Part shown: piece by piece, positions 28,490 through 37,287 of the stretch
How the letters are laid out: the number at the start of each line of letters is the position of its first letter
How positions within the stretch are numbered: the stretch's first letter is position 1
Assembly (NCBI RefSeq): GCF_026339995.1
Contig: NZ_JAPEPT010000001.1
Span: forward strand, 1,004,501-1,068,500
Direction of reading: 5' to 3'
Origin: Streptomyces sp. NBC_01481
Lineage (GTDB): Bacteria > Actinomycetota > Actinomycetes > Streptomycetales > Streptomycetaceae
DNA length: 64,000 nt
Translations under genes and position numbers: made by a program
The notes under the pieces: model-generated
What the model saw: the letters and a program-made list of their open reading frames with translations, nothing else
Database searches by the model: none
Told to the model about the DNA's origin: nothing

Positions 28490-28759
28490 GTACCCGGTGG
28501 TAGCGCGGGTCTCACGGCGACAGGCTGCCGGAGCTGTGAGCAGACGCATGGTGTGCCGTTGGTGAGGATGGTCAGGCGGTAGGTGCCAGGATGAAGAGAC
28601 CCGGTCGGTTGGCTGATGTCCTGATCGACTCATCCGCCGCTGACGAGCTCTGCTTGGGCCGCAAGAGCTCTTCTTGGAAGCACTTGTCGATCCGGGCCGA
28701 GGCTCGTTCGTAGTTGGGGTGAGGCGGGAAGTGCCCGCACCGTCACGAGGAGCACCACC

Positions 28760-29119
28760 ATGACGAAGTACATGCTGTCCGTCCACAGCGTCGAGGGCGA
28801 GGCCCGCGCTCCGATGACCGACGAGGAGATGCAGCAGTCCCACAAGCAGGTCGGCATCATCGAGCAGGAGATGAAGTCGCTCGGCGCCTGGGTGTTCTCC
28901 GGCCGACTGCACGGACCCGACACCGCCACCGTCGTGCGCATGTCCGACGGCAAGGTGCTGACCACGGACGGCCCCTTTGCGGAGGCCAGGGAACACCTGG
29001 GCGGCTTCTACATCATCGAGGCCGACGACCTCGACGCCGCGATCGCCTGGGCGTCGAAAGTAACCGACGCCATCAACGCGCCGATCGAGGTCCGCCCCTT
29101 CGCGGGCTTCGCCGCGTAG
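28760..29119 (+). CDS. YciI/DGPF-domain protein paired with an ECF sigma factor
   Basis: 119 residues with GAGGAG before the ATG. The DGPF signature is VLTTDGPFAEAREHLGGFYIIEADD near residue 70, inside a YCII-related ferredoxin-like fold. Genes of this kind sit directly upstream of ECF42-group sigma factors in many Streptomyces, and that is the case here (14-base gap). They are thought to act in the same stress pathway, but no direct biochemical role is proven. Confidence 0.88.
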   Translation: MTKYMLSVHSVEGEARAPMTDEEMQQSHKQVGIIEQEMKSLGAWVFSGRLHGPDTATVVRMSDGKVLTTDGPFAEAREHLGGFYIIEADDLDAAIAWASKVTDAINAPIEVRPFAGFAA

Positions 29120-29133
29120 CCCGGAGCCTGACC

Positions 29134-30348
29134 TTGCCGATCGTCGACCAGGCCGCGGTCGGCCGGATCTTCCGCGAGGAATCCGGCCGATCGGTGGCTG
29201 CCCTGATCCGCGTCTTCGGCGACATCGACGTCGCCGAGGATGCGGTGCAGGAGGCGTTCGCCGTCGCCCTGCACACCTGGCCGGACCGCGGCCTGCCGCC
29301 CAACCCGGGCGGCTGGATCACCACGACCGCCCGCCGGCGTGCCATTGACCGTCTGCGCCACGAGTCGCGTGAACGGGAACTGCTCGGCGAGGCGGCGGTG
29401 CTCTCGCCCGGCAACGACGATTACGGCACGCTCGAGGAGGCGGGACCCGTGCAGGACGACCGGCTTCGCCTCATCTTCACCTGCTGCCACCCGGCACTCT
29501 CCACGGAAGCGCAGGTGGCTCTCACCCTCCGGCTGCTCGGCGGCCTGTCGACCGCGGAGGTCGCACGATCCTTCCTCCTGGCTGAACCGACGATGGCGCA
29601 ACGCCTCGTGCGTGCCAAGCACAAGATCAAGGCCGCCCGGATCCCCTACCGCGTGCCGGAGGATCACGAGCTGCCCGACCGCCTGCCCCTGGTACTGGCC
29701 GTCGTCTACCTCGTCTACAACGCCGGACTGACCGGACCGGCCGAACAGGGTCTGTGCCCCGAGGCGATCCGGCTGGCACGGATCCTGACGACGCTCATGC
29801 CCGACGAGCCGGAGGTGGCCGGCCTGCTCGCACTGTTGCTCCTGACCGAGTCCCGTCGCTCGTCACGCATGCGGCCAGACGGCTCCCTGGTGCTGCTCGG
29901 CGAGCAGGACCGCAGCCGATGGGATCGGGCCTTGATCGAGGAGGGCCAGGCGATCGTCCGCAAGTGCCTTCGCCGCGATCACCCCGGTGTCTATCAGCTC
30001 CAGGCCGCCATCAATGCCGTACACGCGGACGCAGCGACATTCGAGCAGACCGACTGGTCGCAGATCGTCGCCCTGTACGACCAGTTGCTCGCCATCGCCC
30101 CCACGCCCGTCGTGGCCCTGAACCGTGCCGTCGCCATCGGTGAGGTGCAGGGCCCCGCCGCCGCGCTGGCTCTGGTGGACGAGCTGGACCTGGACAATTA
30201 CCACCCCTTCCACGCCACGCGAGCTGATCTGCTGCGGCGGCTGGGCAGGAACAGCGAGGCCGCGGTCGCCTACGAGCGCGCCGCCGCCATGGCGCCGACG
30301 GACGCAGAGCGGGACTTCCTCAGGCTCGGCGGCCGAGCTGCGCGCTGA
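29134..30348 (+). CDS. ECF42-type RNA polymerase sigma factor with long C-terminal domain
   Basis: 404 residues, probably from the TTG at 29134 with GGAG 7 bases upstream. Residues 1-75 are sigma region 2 (SVAALIRVFGDIDVAEDAVQ) and about 110-170 region 4 (ALTLRLLGGLSTAEVARSFL). Residues 185-400 form a helical TPR-like extension (DUF6596-type, with LAVVYLVYNAGLTG) typical of ECF42, where it replaces an anti-sigma factor as the control element. It should direct transcription of its own operon and of DGPF genes. Confidence 0.9.
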   Translation: MPIVDQAAVGRIFREESGRSVAALIRVFGDIDVAEDAVQEAFAVALHTWPDRGLPPNPGGWITTTARRRAIDRLRHESRERELLGEAAVLSPGNDDYGTLEEAGPVQDDRLRLIFTCCHPALSTEAQVALTLRLLGGLSTAEVARSFLLAEPTMAQRLVRAKHKIKAARIPYRVPEDHELPDRLPLVLAVVYLVYNAGLTGPAEQGLCPEAIRLARILTTLMPDEPEVAGLLALLLLTESRRSSRMRPDGSLVLLGEQDRSRWDRALIEEGQAIVRKCLRRDHPGVYQLQAAINAVHADAATFEQTDWSQIVALYDQLLAIAPTPVVALNRAVAIGEVQGPAAALALVDELDLDNYHPFHATRADLLRRLGRNSEAAVAYERAAAMAPTDAERDFLRLGGRAAR

Positions 30349-30560
30349 GCGAACCGGCTTGCAGCGCGCGGGCGTCGCGCGCGTAGCCGCCCGCCGTCAG
30401 GGCGTGGCTCCGTGCCCGTGCTCCGGGCCTCCAGCACAGTCGGTCGGCGCGGGAGCCACGAGGATCGGCCCTCAACAAATACCCTCAAACACCGGTATTT
30501 GGGGCTACTGTTCGGCGTTGGTCAGTGGTCTGCCGTTCCGTGAACAGCGCAAGGGATCCC

Positions 30561-32093
30561 ATGGGCAACACACACGATGAGGGGGAGCCTTCCTCGGCAG
30601 ACGAGCCGGCCGTCAGCGCAGGCGAGTCGGGTCGGCGCGGTGCGGACGAGACGTCTGGGGAACGAAGTGACGCGACGAGCGTGCAAAAGGCCGGTATGGA
30701 ACGCAGTCCTTCCGCGGCTGAGCCACCCGACGGGCACGAAAGGGAGGACCGTTCCCCGCGGACTCCGGCGGCGGGCTCAAGGCCGAAGACATCGAGGGCG
30801 CGGGCTGCGGACATGCTGCTGGTGGGCCCACCGGCCGGTCCGTCCCGGCCGGGCTTTTGGCGAAGTCCTCTGCGGGGGCCGTGGCTGACATCCGTATTCG
30901 GCGCGGTTCTGCTCGTTGGTATCCCGGTGTTGTTCGTGACCGGGCTGCTCTCCTACGCCGCGTACAACCCGGATCTTGCGGGCAATGACCAGACCCCCGA
31001 CAGGCGGTGGCTGGGCTTCTATCTGTTCGCCTGGCCAACCGATCCGTCCTGGCTGTACCGCCTCAACCAGGGCGTGCATGTCACGCTCGGCATCGTGCTG
31101 ATCCCGGTGTTGCTGGCGAAGCTGTGGTCGGTGATTCCCCGGCTGTTCGCCTGGCCCCCTGTGAGGTCACTCAGCCAGGCGCTTGAACGGCTGTCTCTGC
31201 TGCTGCTCGTGGGCGGCGTGTTGTTCGAATTCGCCACCGGTGTGCTCAATATCCAGCTGGACTACATCTTCCCCGGCTCCTTCTACGTCCTGCACTTCTA
31301 CGGGGCCTGGGTGTTCATCGGCGCCTTCGTCGTGCATATCGCCTTCCGCATTCCCCTGGTGATCCGGACGCTGCGCAGCGGCGGCCTCCGCGACGAGTTG
31401 CGCACGCCGGCCGGCAGCACGCAGGCAACATTCGTGGACGCGACCGGCCTGGTGACACCGAACCCGGCCCCGCCGACCTTGTCGCGGCGGGGTGCGCTGG
31501 GCATGGTGGGTGCGGGCTCCCTGGTTCTGCTGGCTGTGACGGCAGGGCAGAGCATTGGCGGTTCCCTCAGAGCCACGGCCTGGCTGGCCCCGCACGGCCA
31601 GGACCCCGGGCCCGGACCGAACGGCTTCCAGATCAACAAAACCGCGGCGGGTGTGGGAATCCGTGCCCGCGACATCGGACCCGCCTGGCGGCTGGTCGTA
31701 CGAGGCGGGGGCCACGAAAGGATCCTCACCCGCGACCAGGTGCTGGCGCTGCGGCAGCACAGTGCGGCGCTGCCCATCGCCTGCGTGGAAGGGTGGTCCA
31801 CCGACGACCAGGAGTGGAGCGGGGTGCGGCTGGCAGACCTTGCCGCACTCGTCGGCTTCGCGGACCGTGCGCCGGGTGTGTTCGTCGAATCGGCCCAGCG
31901 CAGCGGGGCGTTCCGCTCGGCCATGCTGCGCGACAACCAGGTCCGCGACGCGCGCTCGCTGCTGGCCCTGCGGGTCAACGGATCCGTCCTGTCGCCGGAT
32001 CACGGGTATCCGGCGCGGGTCATCGTCCCGGCCAACCCCGGTGTCCACAACACCAAATGGGTCACCCGACTGACCTTCGGGGAGAGCGCATGA
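30561..32093 (+). CDS. Cytochrome b561-like / molybdopterin oxidoreductase fusion
   Basis: 510 residues from the ATG at 30561 with AAGGGA upstream. After a hydrophilic 95-residue tail, four membrane helices (about 105-290) carry paired His residues (LNQGVHVTLGIVL, VLHFYGAWVFIGAFVVHIAF), as in heme-b membrane anchors. A second hydrophobic segment near 325 follows an SRRGALGMVG Tat-like motif. The last 150 residues are a sulfite-oxidase-type molybdopterin domain with the Mo ligand Cys in IACVEGWSTDDQEW. It should pass electrons from an external substrate to the membrane. Fusion of both parts in one chain is notable. Confidence 0.82.
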   Translation: MGNTHDEGEPSSADEPAVSAGESGRRGADETSGERSDATSVQKAGMERSPSAAEPPDGHEREDRSPRTPAAGSRPKTSRARAADMLLVGPPAGPSRPGFWRSPLRGPWLTSVFGAVLLVGIPVLFVTGLLSYAAYNPDLAGNDQTPDRRWLGFYLFAWPTDPSWLYRLNQGVHVTLGIVLIPVLLAKLWSVIPRLFAWPPVRSLSQALERLSLLLLVGGVLFEFATGVLNIQLDYIFPGSFYVLHFYGAWVFIGAFVVHIAFRIPLVIRTLRSGGLRDELRTPAGSTQATFVDATGLVTPNPAPPTLSRRGALGMVGAGSLVLLAVTAGQSIGGSLRATAWLAPHGQDPGPGPNGFQINKTAAGVGIRARDIGPAWRLVVRGGGHERILTRDQVLALRQHSAALPIACVEGWSTDDQEWSGVRLADLAALVGFADRAPGVFVESAQRSGAFRSAMLRDNQVRDARSLLALRVNGSVLSPDHGYPARVIVPANPGVHNTKWVTRLTFGESA

Positions 32094-32638
32094 GCGGCTT
32101 TCGAGCCCGCTACGGGGCCTCGCCTCTGCACCTGCTGCTGGTGCTGTGCTCCTTTGCCCTGACCGGGTATGCGGGAATCCGGCTACTGGACGGGGACCAA
32201 CCGTGGATGGTCGTGGTGTGGTTCGTCGGAGCAGTCCTCCTGCACGACCTGGTCCTGCTCCCCCTCTATACGCTCACCGACCGCGCCGCACAGACCGTAT
32301 TGGGCAGACCCCCAGATCCTGCCGCTCAAGGTGACGACAACCCGCCGATGCGGGGATGGATCAACTACGTCCGAGTGCCCGTCTTCCTGTCCGGTCTCCT
32401 GCTCCTGACCTACTTTCCCCTGATCCTGGGACAGGTGGAAATCTTCACCGCATACACCGGCCTCCCCGACGACGTGTTCCTCGGCCGCTGGCTACTGATC
32501 AGCGCCGCACTGTTCGGCCTCTCCGCTCTCCTGCTGCTGGTCCGGATGTGGTCGTCCCGCCCGACCAGGCGGGCGCCGGAGCCGAACCGGGAATCCACAC
32601 CCGGCATGGAGTCGGACGAACCGGATGAGCCGGATTAG
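32090..32638 (+). CDS. Four-helix membrane protein coupled to the molybdopterin enzyme
   Basis: 182 residues. The ATG at 32090 overlaps the previous stop (ATGA). Membrane helices lie near 13-30, 40-62, 92-112 and 128-150, with a charged Asp/Glu-rich tail (GMESDEPDEPD). No known motif is visible. The tight coupling suggests a subunit or assembly factor of the oxidoreductase. Confidence 0.7.
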   Translation: MSGFRARYGASPLHLLLVLCSFALTGYAGIRLLDGDQPWMVVVWFVGAVLLHDLVLLPLYTLTDRAAQTVLGRPPDPAAQGDDNPPMRGWINYVRVPVFLSGLLLLTYFPLILGQVEIFTAYTGLPDDVFLGRWLLISAALFGLSALLLLVRMWSSRPTRRAPEPNRESTPGMESDEPDEPD

Positions 32639-32689
32639 GACGAGGACGACGAGCCGTTCCCGGACACCTGCGACGAGTGCGGCTCGGCC

Positions 32690-32890
32690 TCACCCGCCGA
32701 CTTCGAGATTTCTGCCGACCACATCGAGCGTGCGCTTGAGTTCGGCGGTCGGACTGAACTCGACAACCTCACTGCCTTCGAAGATCTCGGGAGGGTGGCC
32801 CGGCGACACGTAGTAGGCGTCACCGGCCAGGAAGGCCTCCTCGCCGTCGGCAGTCTTGAAGCCCGCCCCTGGGGCGACGCTCCCCCAGGT
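32690..32890 (-). pseudogene. Cupin-domain protein, C-terminal fragment
   Basis: About 60 residues at the end of an open frame read KTADGEEAFLAGDAYYVSPG and VVEFSPTAELKRTLDVVG. This is the last half of a cupin barrel (the 'G..Y....GH.P' second motif), without the first motif or a start codon. It sits at the end of a chimeric region after the TfoX fragment. Confidence 0.55.
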
Positions 32891-33002
32891 TCGGGGCGCC
32901 GGTTCGTGCGAGTGCCTCCGTCGGCGCAGCCCCCTGGACGCGGCAACGACCGGACTCGTGGCGGGGCCAGCCGGGCTCGTCGGTGGCGGCGAAGCGGACC
33001 CA

Positions 33003-33113
33003 TGTGGCCGCCGGCAGGAACGCCAGTCCGCCCAACATCTTGCGTCCGCTGACGTCATCGGTCGGTGGCAGCGTGTCCCGTACTCGCTCGGCCAGGGCCT
33101 CGTCGTACGGCAT
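33003..33113 (-). pseudogene. TfoX N-terminal domain, truncated
   Basis: The ATG at 33113 directly follows the sigma factor stop (TAGATG). It opens MPYDEALAERVRDTLPPTD and VSGRKMLGGLAFL, the start of a TfoX/Sxy N-terminal domain. After about 33 residues the expected 'V.G.MACGV' is replaced by unrelated sequence that runs into the cupin fragment. A deletion has probably joined two genes. Confidence 0.65.
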
Positions 33114-34175
33114 CTATGCCTCCAGTACGTCAGGTAGGTGGTCGGGCAGGCCGAACAGAGCGAAGAGAGAGGGGTCGGTGAAGCCGGTGATCTCGGCGAT
33201 CGCATCGTCGTCAACGGTGAGGACCATGATCCCGTAGGCGGAGGCTTTCGTCCCGCTGGGGTCGCGGCCGTAGGCGGCGAGGGCGGGCTGGCCATTGGCC
33301 CGGGTGGGAACCAGCGTGATCCGGGTCAGGTCGCCCCCCGCGGGCACGGTGGCGAGGAAGGATGCGATCGCGGGCCGCCCGCGGTAGGCCATCGGGTAGG
33401 GCGGCATCGTCAGCAGCGCGTCGTGGCTGAGCAGCGTGACCAGTCCGTTGACGTCACCTGCCTGCCAGGCAGCCGTGAACCGCTCGATGAGCGTTGATTG
33501 CAGGGCGCGAGTCGGTGGCGGGCCGCCGCTGTGCAGGCGTCCGCTCGCACGATGCCGCTCCAGCGTCGCGCGTGCCCGCTGCAGGGCGCTGTTCACCGAG
33601 GCGACGCTGGCCTCCAGGAACGCTCCGGTCTCGGCGGCGGAGTAGCCGAGGACGTCGCGCAGCAGCAGTACCGCCCGCTGCCGTGCCGGCAGGAGCTGGA
33701 TGGTGGCGAGGAAGGCCAGCTGGACGCTTTCGCGCAGCTCGTAGCGTGCCGACGGGTCATTACGGTCATCGAGCAGGTCCAGCAGCGCGTCGGGGTAGGG
33801 CTCCAGCGCGACCACCTCCACGTCATCGGCGTTGGAGAGCGGCGGTCCCTGAGGCTGTTCCAAGGGAGGCCAAGTCCTGGCCCGGCTGCGGCTGGTGAGG
33901 CAGCGGTTGGTGGCGATGCGATACAGCCATCCCCGCACCGACGACCGGCCCTCGAAGGCGTCCATGTGACGCCAGGCGCGTAGCAGGACCTCCTGCATGA
34001 CATCCTCAGCGTCCTGGACCGAGCCGAGCATCCGGTAGCAGTGAACGTGCAATTCCCGCAGGTAGGGGCCGACCAGCGCCTTGAAGGCGTCCTCGTTGCC
34101 CGCGCGGGCCGCTGCCAGCAGTTCGTCCTCGGACGGACTGTCCTCGGGCGGCGGCTCACCTGTCACAGCGTCCAT
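33114..34175 (-). CDS. ECF sigma factor with SnoaL-like C-terminal domain
   Basis: 353 residues. Region 2 (KALVGPYLRELHVHCYRMLG, then VQDAEDVMQEVLLRAWRH) spans residues 28-95 and region 4 (LPARQRAVLLLRDVLGYSAA) about 155-210. The last 130 residues are a SnoaL/NTF2-like fold (FTAAWQAGDVNGLVTLLSHD), as in the SigG/TIGR02960 type. Such domains can bind a small ligand and modulate the sigma factor. A TfoX remnant follows with no gap. Confidence 0.9.
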   Translation of the reverse strand: MDAVTGEPPPEDSPSEDELLAAARAGNEDAFKALVGPYLRELHVHCYRMLGSVQDAEDVMQEVLLRAWRHMDAFEGRSSVRGWLYRIATNRCLTSRSRARTWPPLEQPQGPPLSNADDVEVVALEPYPDALLDLLDDRNDPSARYELRESVQLAFLATIQLLPARQRAVLLLRDVLGYSAAETGAFLEASVASVNSALQRARATLERHRASGRLHSGGPPPTRALQSTLIERFTAAWQAGDVNGLVTLLSHDALLTMPPYPMAYRGRPAIASFLATVPAGGDLTRITLVPTRANGQPALAAYGRDPSGTKASAYGIMVLTVDDDAIAEITGFTDPSLFALFGLPDHLPDVLEA

Positions 34176-34271
34176 CCGGTCACGCTACGCTCTGCCAGGA
34201 CATTCGCCCGTCCCGACCTGACCGGCGCGGACAGGTGACGGCTGGCGTGCGGGGCATCGCTCGCGGTCAGG

Positions 34272-34631
34272 TCAGCGGTTCTGGGCCATGGCGGCGCGGA
34301 GAGGCTCGGCATCGTAGATCAGCTCACCTCGGACTATCTTCCCGTCCTCGATCTCAAGGATCTCCGCCGAGGTCATCGGCGGCACCGGCAGGCTCATCTC
34401 CCAGTCGATGATCGAGCACACCCGGCTGCCGTCCACGAACTGATGACGGACCGTGAATCGGGTCACCATAGGGCCGGCCTGGGCGGCCATCGCCCGGTAT
34501 CCCTCGGCTGACTCGAAACTGGCCACTGGCCCCCGGAACACGAAATCGGCCGCCAGGGGCACGCGGCTGAAATCGCCCTTCCCGCTGATCCACGCCTCGT
34601 AGTAAGCATCCACGATTTCCTGGACTGTCAT
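34272..34631 (-). CDS. SnoaL/NTF2-like protein
   Basis: 119 residues from the ATG at 34631. A single NTF2-like fold is readable: MTVQEIVDAYYEAWISGKGD, AADFVFRGPVASFESAEGYR, then FTVRHQFVDGSRVCSIIDWE and a closing sheet with AEILEIEDGKIVRGELIYD. Proteins of this type are ester cyclases, isomerases or simple ligand binders; none can be chosen here. It lies upstream of the sigma gene on the same strand. Confidence 0.8.
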   Translation of the reverse strand: MTVQEIVDAYYEAWISGKGDFSRVPLAADFVFRGPVASFESAEGYRAMAAQAGPMVTRFTVRHQFVDGSRVCSIIDWEMSLPVPPMTSAEILEIEDGKIVRGELIYDAEPLRAAMAQNR

Positions 34632-34774
34632 GATCCCTCCAGCTGCGATGTCGAAGGACCGGGCACGGCAGGTCCCCACCTATACAGACCCCGGGATGTG
34701 CTCCGAACTCATCGGTGGGGCCCGAAAGGCACGTGGTGTTCGGGCAGCCGGGTCTCCGGTGGAAGCGCGCATCG

Positions 34775-35584
34775 CTACGTGGCGTCACCAAGGCGGACTG
34801 TTCGTTCGGCGATCAGCATGGCGTAGCCCAGGACGCCGTCGGCCACGGCCTCGCGGGCGGCCTGAAGGACGGCTGGGGCCGCGTTCAGGTCGACGCCCGC
34901 GGCGGCGAGTTTGTCGGGAGCGGTCATGCGCAGCAGGTTCAGACGGGCCGCGATCTGGTCGATCATGCGGACCATGGCCTGGTCGTGGCGCTCGGTGGTG
35001 ATGGTGCGCAGTCCGGCGGAGGCCAGGATGTCGGTGTACTCGGCGAGCGGGCGGGCGTCGGCGATGCAGGCGATCCGGGCGCCGAGACCCCTCAGTTCCG
35101 GTGGAAGCCGGTCCGGTTGGGCGGTCACATCGGTGACGCCGAGCCGACCGCCCGGGCACAGAACCCGGGCGAACTCGGCTGCGGCCTGCGCTTTGTCGGG
35201 GAAGGTGCACAGCGCGCACTCGCACACCACCGCGTCGAACATCCCGTCCGCGTAGGGCAGGTGCTCCGCGTCGCCGGTGACGAACACCGCCCGTTCCGCA
35301 AGACTCGCCGCCTGGGCCGCTCCTTGGGCGAGGGCGGTGTTGGCGGCGGAATAGTCGACGCCGTCCACCCGCACCCCGTAGATGTCAGCGAGGAGGAGCG
35401 CGGTGGTGCCCCGGCCCGAGGCCACATCCAGGACACGGCCGTCCTCGGTGAGGCCGAGAGAGCCGGCGAGGCGGCGGGTCAGGGCGGTGCCGCCGGGATG
35501 GTAGGAGTCGCCGAGCAGCAGGGCGACGACGTCGGAGGAGTACGCGGCGGCGCAGCAGGCTTTGAGCTTGTCCTCGGCGGTCAT
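34775..35584 (-). CDS. SAM-dependent methyltransferase (ArsM-like N-terminus)
   Basis: 269 residues. The ATG at 35584 overlaps the radical SAM stop (ATGA), so the two are co-translated. It opens KLKACCAAAYSSDVVALLLG with a Cys pair at residues 9-10, then LLLGDSYHPGGTALTRRL. The SAM site is VLDVASGRGTTALLLA near 50 with VDGVDYSAAN, and the post-I motif VCECALCTFPDK has two more Cys near 125. The Cys-rich N-terminus resembles metalloid-type methyltransferases, but the substrate is not certain. It probably works with the radical SAM enzyme. Confidence 0.8.
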   Translation of the reverse strand: MTAEDKLKACCAAAYSSDVVALLLGDSYHPGGTALTRRLAGSLGLTEDGRVLDVASGRGTTALLLADIYGVRVDGVDYSAANTALAQGAAQAASLAERAVFVTGDAEHLPYADGMFDAVVCECALCTFPDKAQAAAEFARVLCPGGRLGVTDVTAQPDRLPPELRGLGARIACIADARPLAEYTDILASAGLRTITTERHDQAMVRMIDQIAARLNLLRMTAPDKLAAAGVDLNAAPAVLQAAREAVADGVLGYAMLIAERTVRLGDAT

Positions 35585-37188
35585 CGCGTACTCCCGTCCG
35601 TGCGGGCGGTCTTGGAGCCGTACGGGGTATCGGTGAGCTGGTCGGTGAGGGGCAGCGCGTTGGGCACCACGTCCGCGACCGGGACGCCGGACATCTGTGC
35701 CCGGATCTGTTCCCGGTAGCCGACGGAGTTGTAGGCGCAGAACGGGATGAGGCGTCCGTCGGGGGTGATCTCCTCGACGCAGCACTTCATGAGCTGTTTG
35801 ACGTTGAGGGTGTAGGGGTCCTGGAAGTCCTGCACGACGATCATGAACGCCTTGTCGTTCAAGTCCTTCACGGCCTGCGGCAGGTCGATGCCGCAGGTTC
35901 CCCCGTAGCCTTCGGCACGGGAGGTGCCCCCAGCGCAGTCCAGCGCCACGGCTGTCGTCCGTAGCTGCTCCTCGGTGGTGGCTGTGCCCATGAACGCGGA
36001 GGCGGACCACAGCTTTTCCAGGGCCTCGCGGATGCCGGTGTCGGGCATGACGCGGTTGGTGACGTAGTCGAGGTAGTCCTCGACCTGGAGAAGGCGTGGG
36101 ATCGGGACGACCGTTCGGTTACCGGGTTCGCCGTCTACGAGGAGGTAGGTGACGGACCGGCAGGTGGGGAAGCAGCAGGGCACGGGGAAGAAGTCTCCCT
36201 TCCGGAACCAGCTGGGCCGCTGCTCGCCGATCAGCCGGATGACATCGGGGTTGGTGAGCCGGTTCAGTGGGTCGAAGGCGACGTGCCTGCCGGAGTGGGT
36301 GACGGGCTGGAAGGCCACGGACCGTACGGCGGGGTGGTCGATGCCGTACTCGATGATCGCGCCGACTTCGTGCTCGTTCAGTCCGCGTTCGACGGCGGCG
36401 ACCAGGGTGACGGTCAGCCCGGCCTCGGCACAGTTGTCCAATGCCCGCTGCTTGAACGTACGCAGGTCCCGGCCACGGATCTCCAGATGGGTGCGCTCGT
36501 CGAAGCCATCGAACTGGAGATAGATGTTCACCGACCTGCCGGGCATCTGGTTGCGTGTGCCGAGCTCCGCGACGAGCCGCTTGTCGGAGGCGAGGCGGAT
36601 GCCGTTGGTGTTGAGGGTGACATTGCGGATCGGCCGGGCCTGGGCGAGGTCGATGAAGTCGAGGATGTGCTGGTGGATGGTGGGCTCGCCGCCCGAGAAC
36701 ATCACCACCTCCGCCTCACCCTCGGACTCCACGAAGACATCCAGCATCCGCTCGCACTGCTCGTGCGTGATGGAGTAGCCGTCCGGTTGGTGGCCGGAGT
36801 CGGCGAAGCAGATCGGGCAGTCCAGGTTGCAGCCGGTGTTGACCTCGATGATCCCCAGGCAGGCGTGCTGCTTGTGCTCCGGGCACAGCCCGCAGTCACT
36901 CGGGCAGCCGTCCCGTACTTCGGTCTGGAAGACGAGCGGGATGGTGCCGGGCTTGTTGAACCGCGAAGACGACAGGTACTCCTCCGCATCCCCGTAGACA
37001 AGAGCCTCGAACCCGCCGTGCTCGCGGCAGCGTTTGCGCAGGTAGACCTTGTTGTCGCGGATGTTGACCTGGGCGTCGACGGGCGTCTTGCACATCGGGC
37101 AGATGGACTTGGTGAACTCCACGAACACCTCGTCGCGATCCACCTTGCGCTGCGGCACGGGTGCTTGGGTCATCCGGGGGTTCTCCAC
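35581..37188 (-). CDS. Radical SAM protein of the tetraether-lipid-synthase (Tes/MJ0619-like) type
   Basis: 535 residues. It begins with a CPMCKTPVDAQV zinc- or cluster-type site (CxxC, then CREHGG). Next come CPSDCGLCPEHKQHACLG near residue 95 and the radical SAM motif GCNLDCPICFADSG near 118 (CxxxCxxC). FSGGEPTIH follows near 165. A late Cys cluster includes VPCCFPTC (near 325), LMKCCVEEI and IPFCAYNSVGYR. This order matches archaeal Tes, which joins lipid tails, and the methanopterin methylase MJ0619. The true substrate here is unknown. A mobile hairpin is read in frame at 35900. Confidence 0.82.
   Translation of the reverse strand: MENPRMTQAPVPQRKVDRDEVFVEFTKSICPMCKTPVDAQVNIRDNKVYLRKRCREHGGFEALVYGDAEEYLSSSRFNKPGTIPLVFQTEVRDGCPSDCGLCPEHKQHACLGIIEVNTGCNLDCPICFADSGHQPDGYSITHEQCERMLDVFVESEGEAEVVMFSGGEPTIHQHILDFIDLAQARPIRNVTLNTNGIRLASDKRLVAELGTRNQMPGRSVNIYLQFDGFDERTHLEIRGRDLRTFKQRALDNCAEAGLTVTLVAAVERGLNEHEVGAIIEYGIDHPAVRSVAFQPVTHSGRHVAFDPLNRLTNPDVIRLIGEQRPSWFRKGDFFPVPCCFPTCRSVTYLLVDGEPGNRTVVPIPRLLQVEDYLDYVTNRVMPDTGIREALEKLWSASAFMGTATTEEQLRTTAVALDCAGGTSRAEGYGGTCGIDLPQAVKDLNDKAFMIVVQDFQDPYTLNVKQLMKCCVEEITPDGRLIPFCAYNSVGYREQIRAQMSGVPVADVVPNALPLTDQLTDTPYGSKTARTDGSTR
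35900..35931. repeat. Short GC-rich hairpin repeat inside the radical SAM gene
   Basis: CCCCCGTAGCC / TTCGGCACGG / GAGGTGCCCCC is nearly identical to the unit in the MITE at 4670-4703. On the coding strand it is translated as GGTSRAEGYGG between two Cys (DC ... TCGIDLP), so it adds about 11 residues to a metal-cluster loop. Confidence 0.7.
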
Positions 37189-37287
37189 TCATATCGCGAC
37201 CGGGCACGCACACCTGGCCTTGGCGTCGCCGCATCGGGCTGCTGCGGTCTGGGTGAACGGCGGAAGGGTCCGGCCGGTCACCGGATG

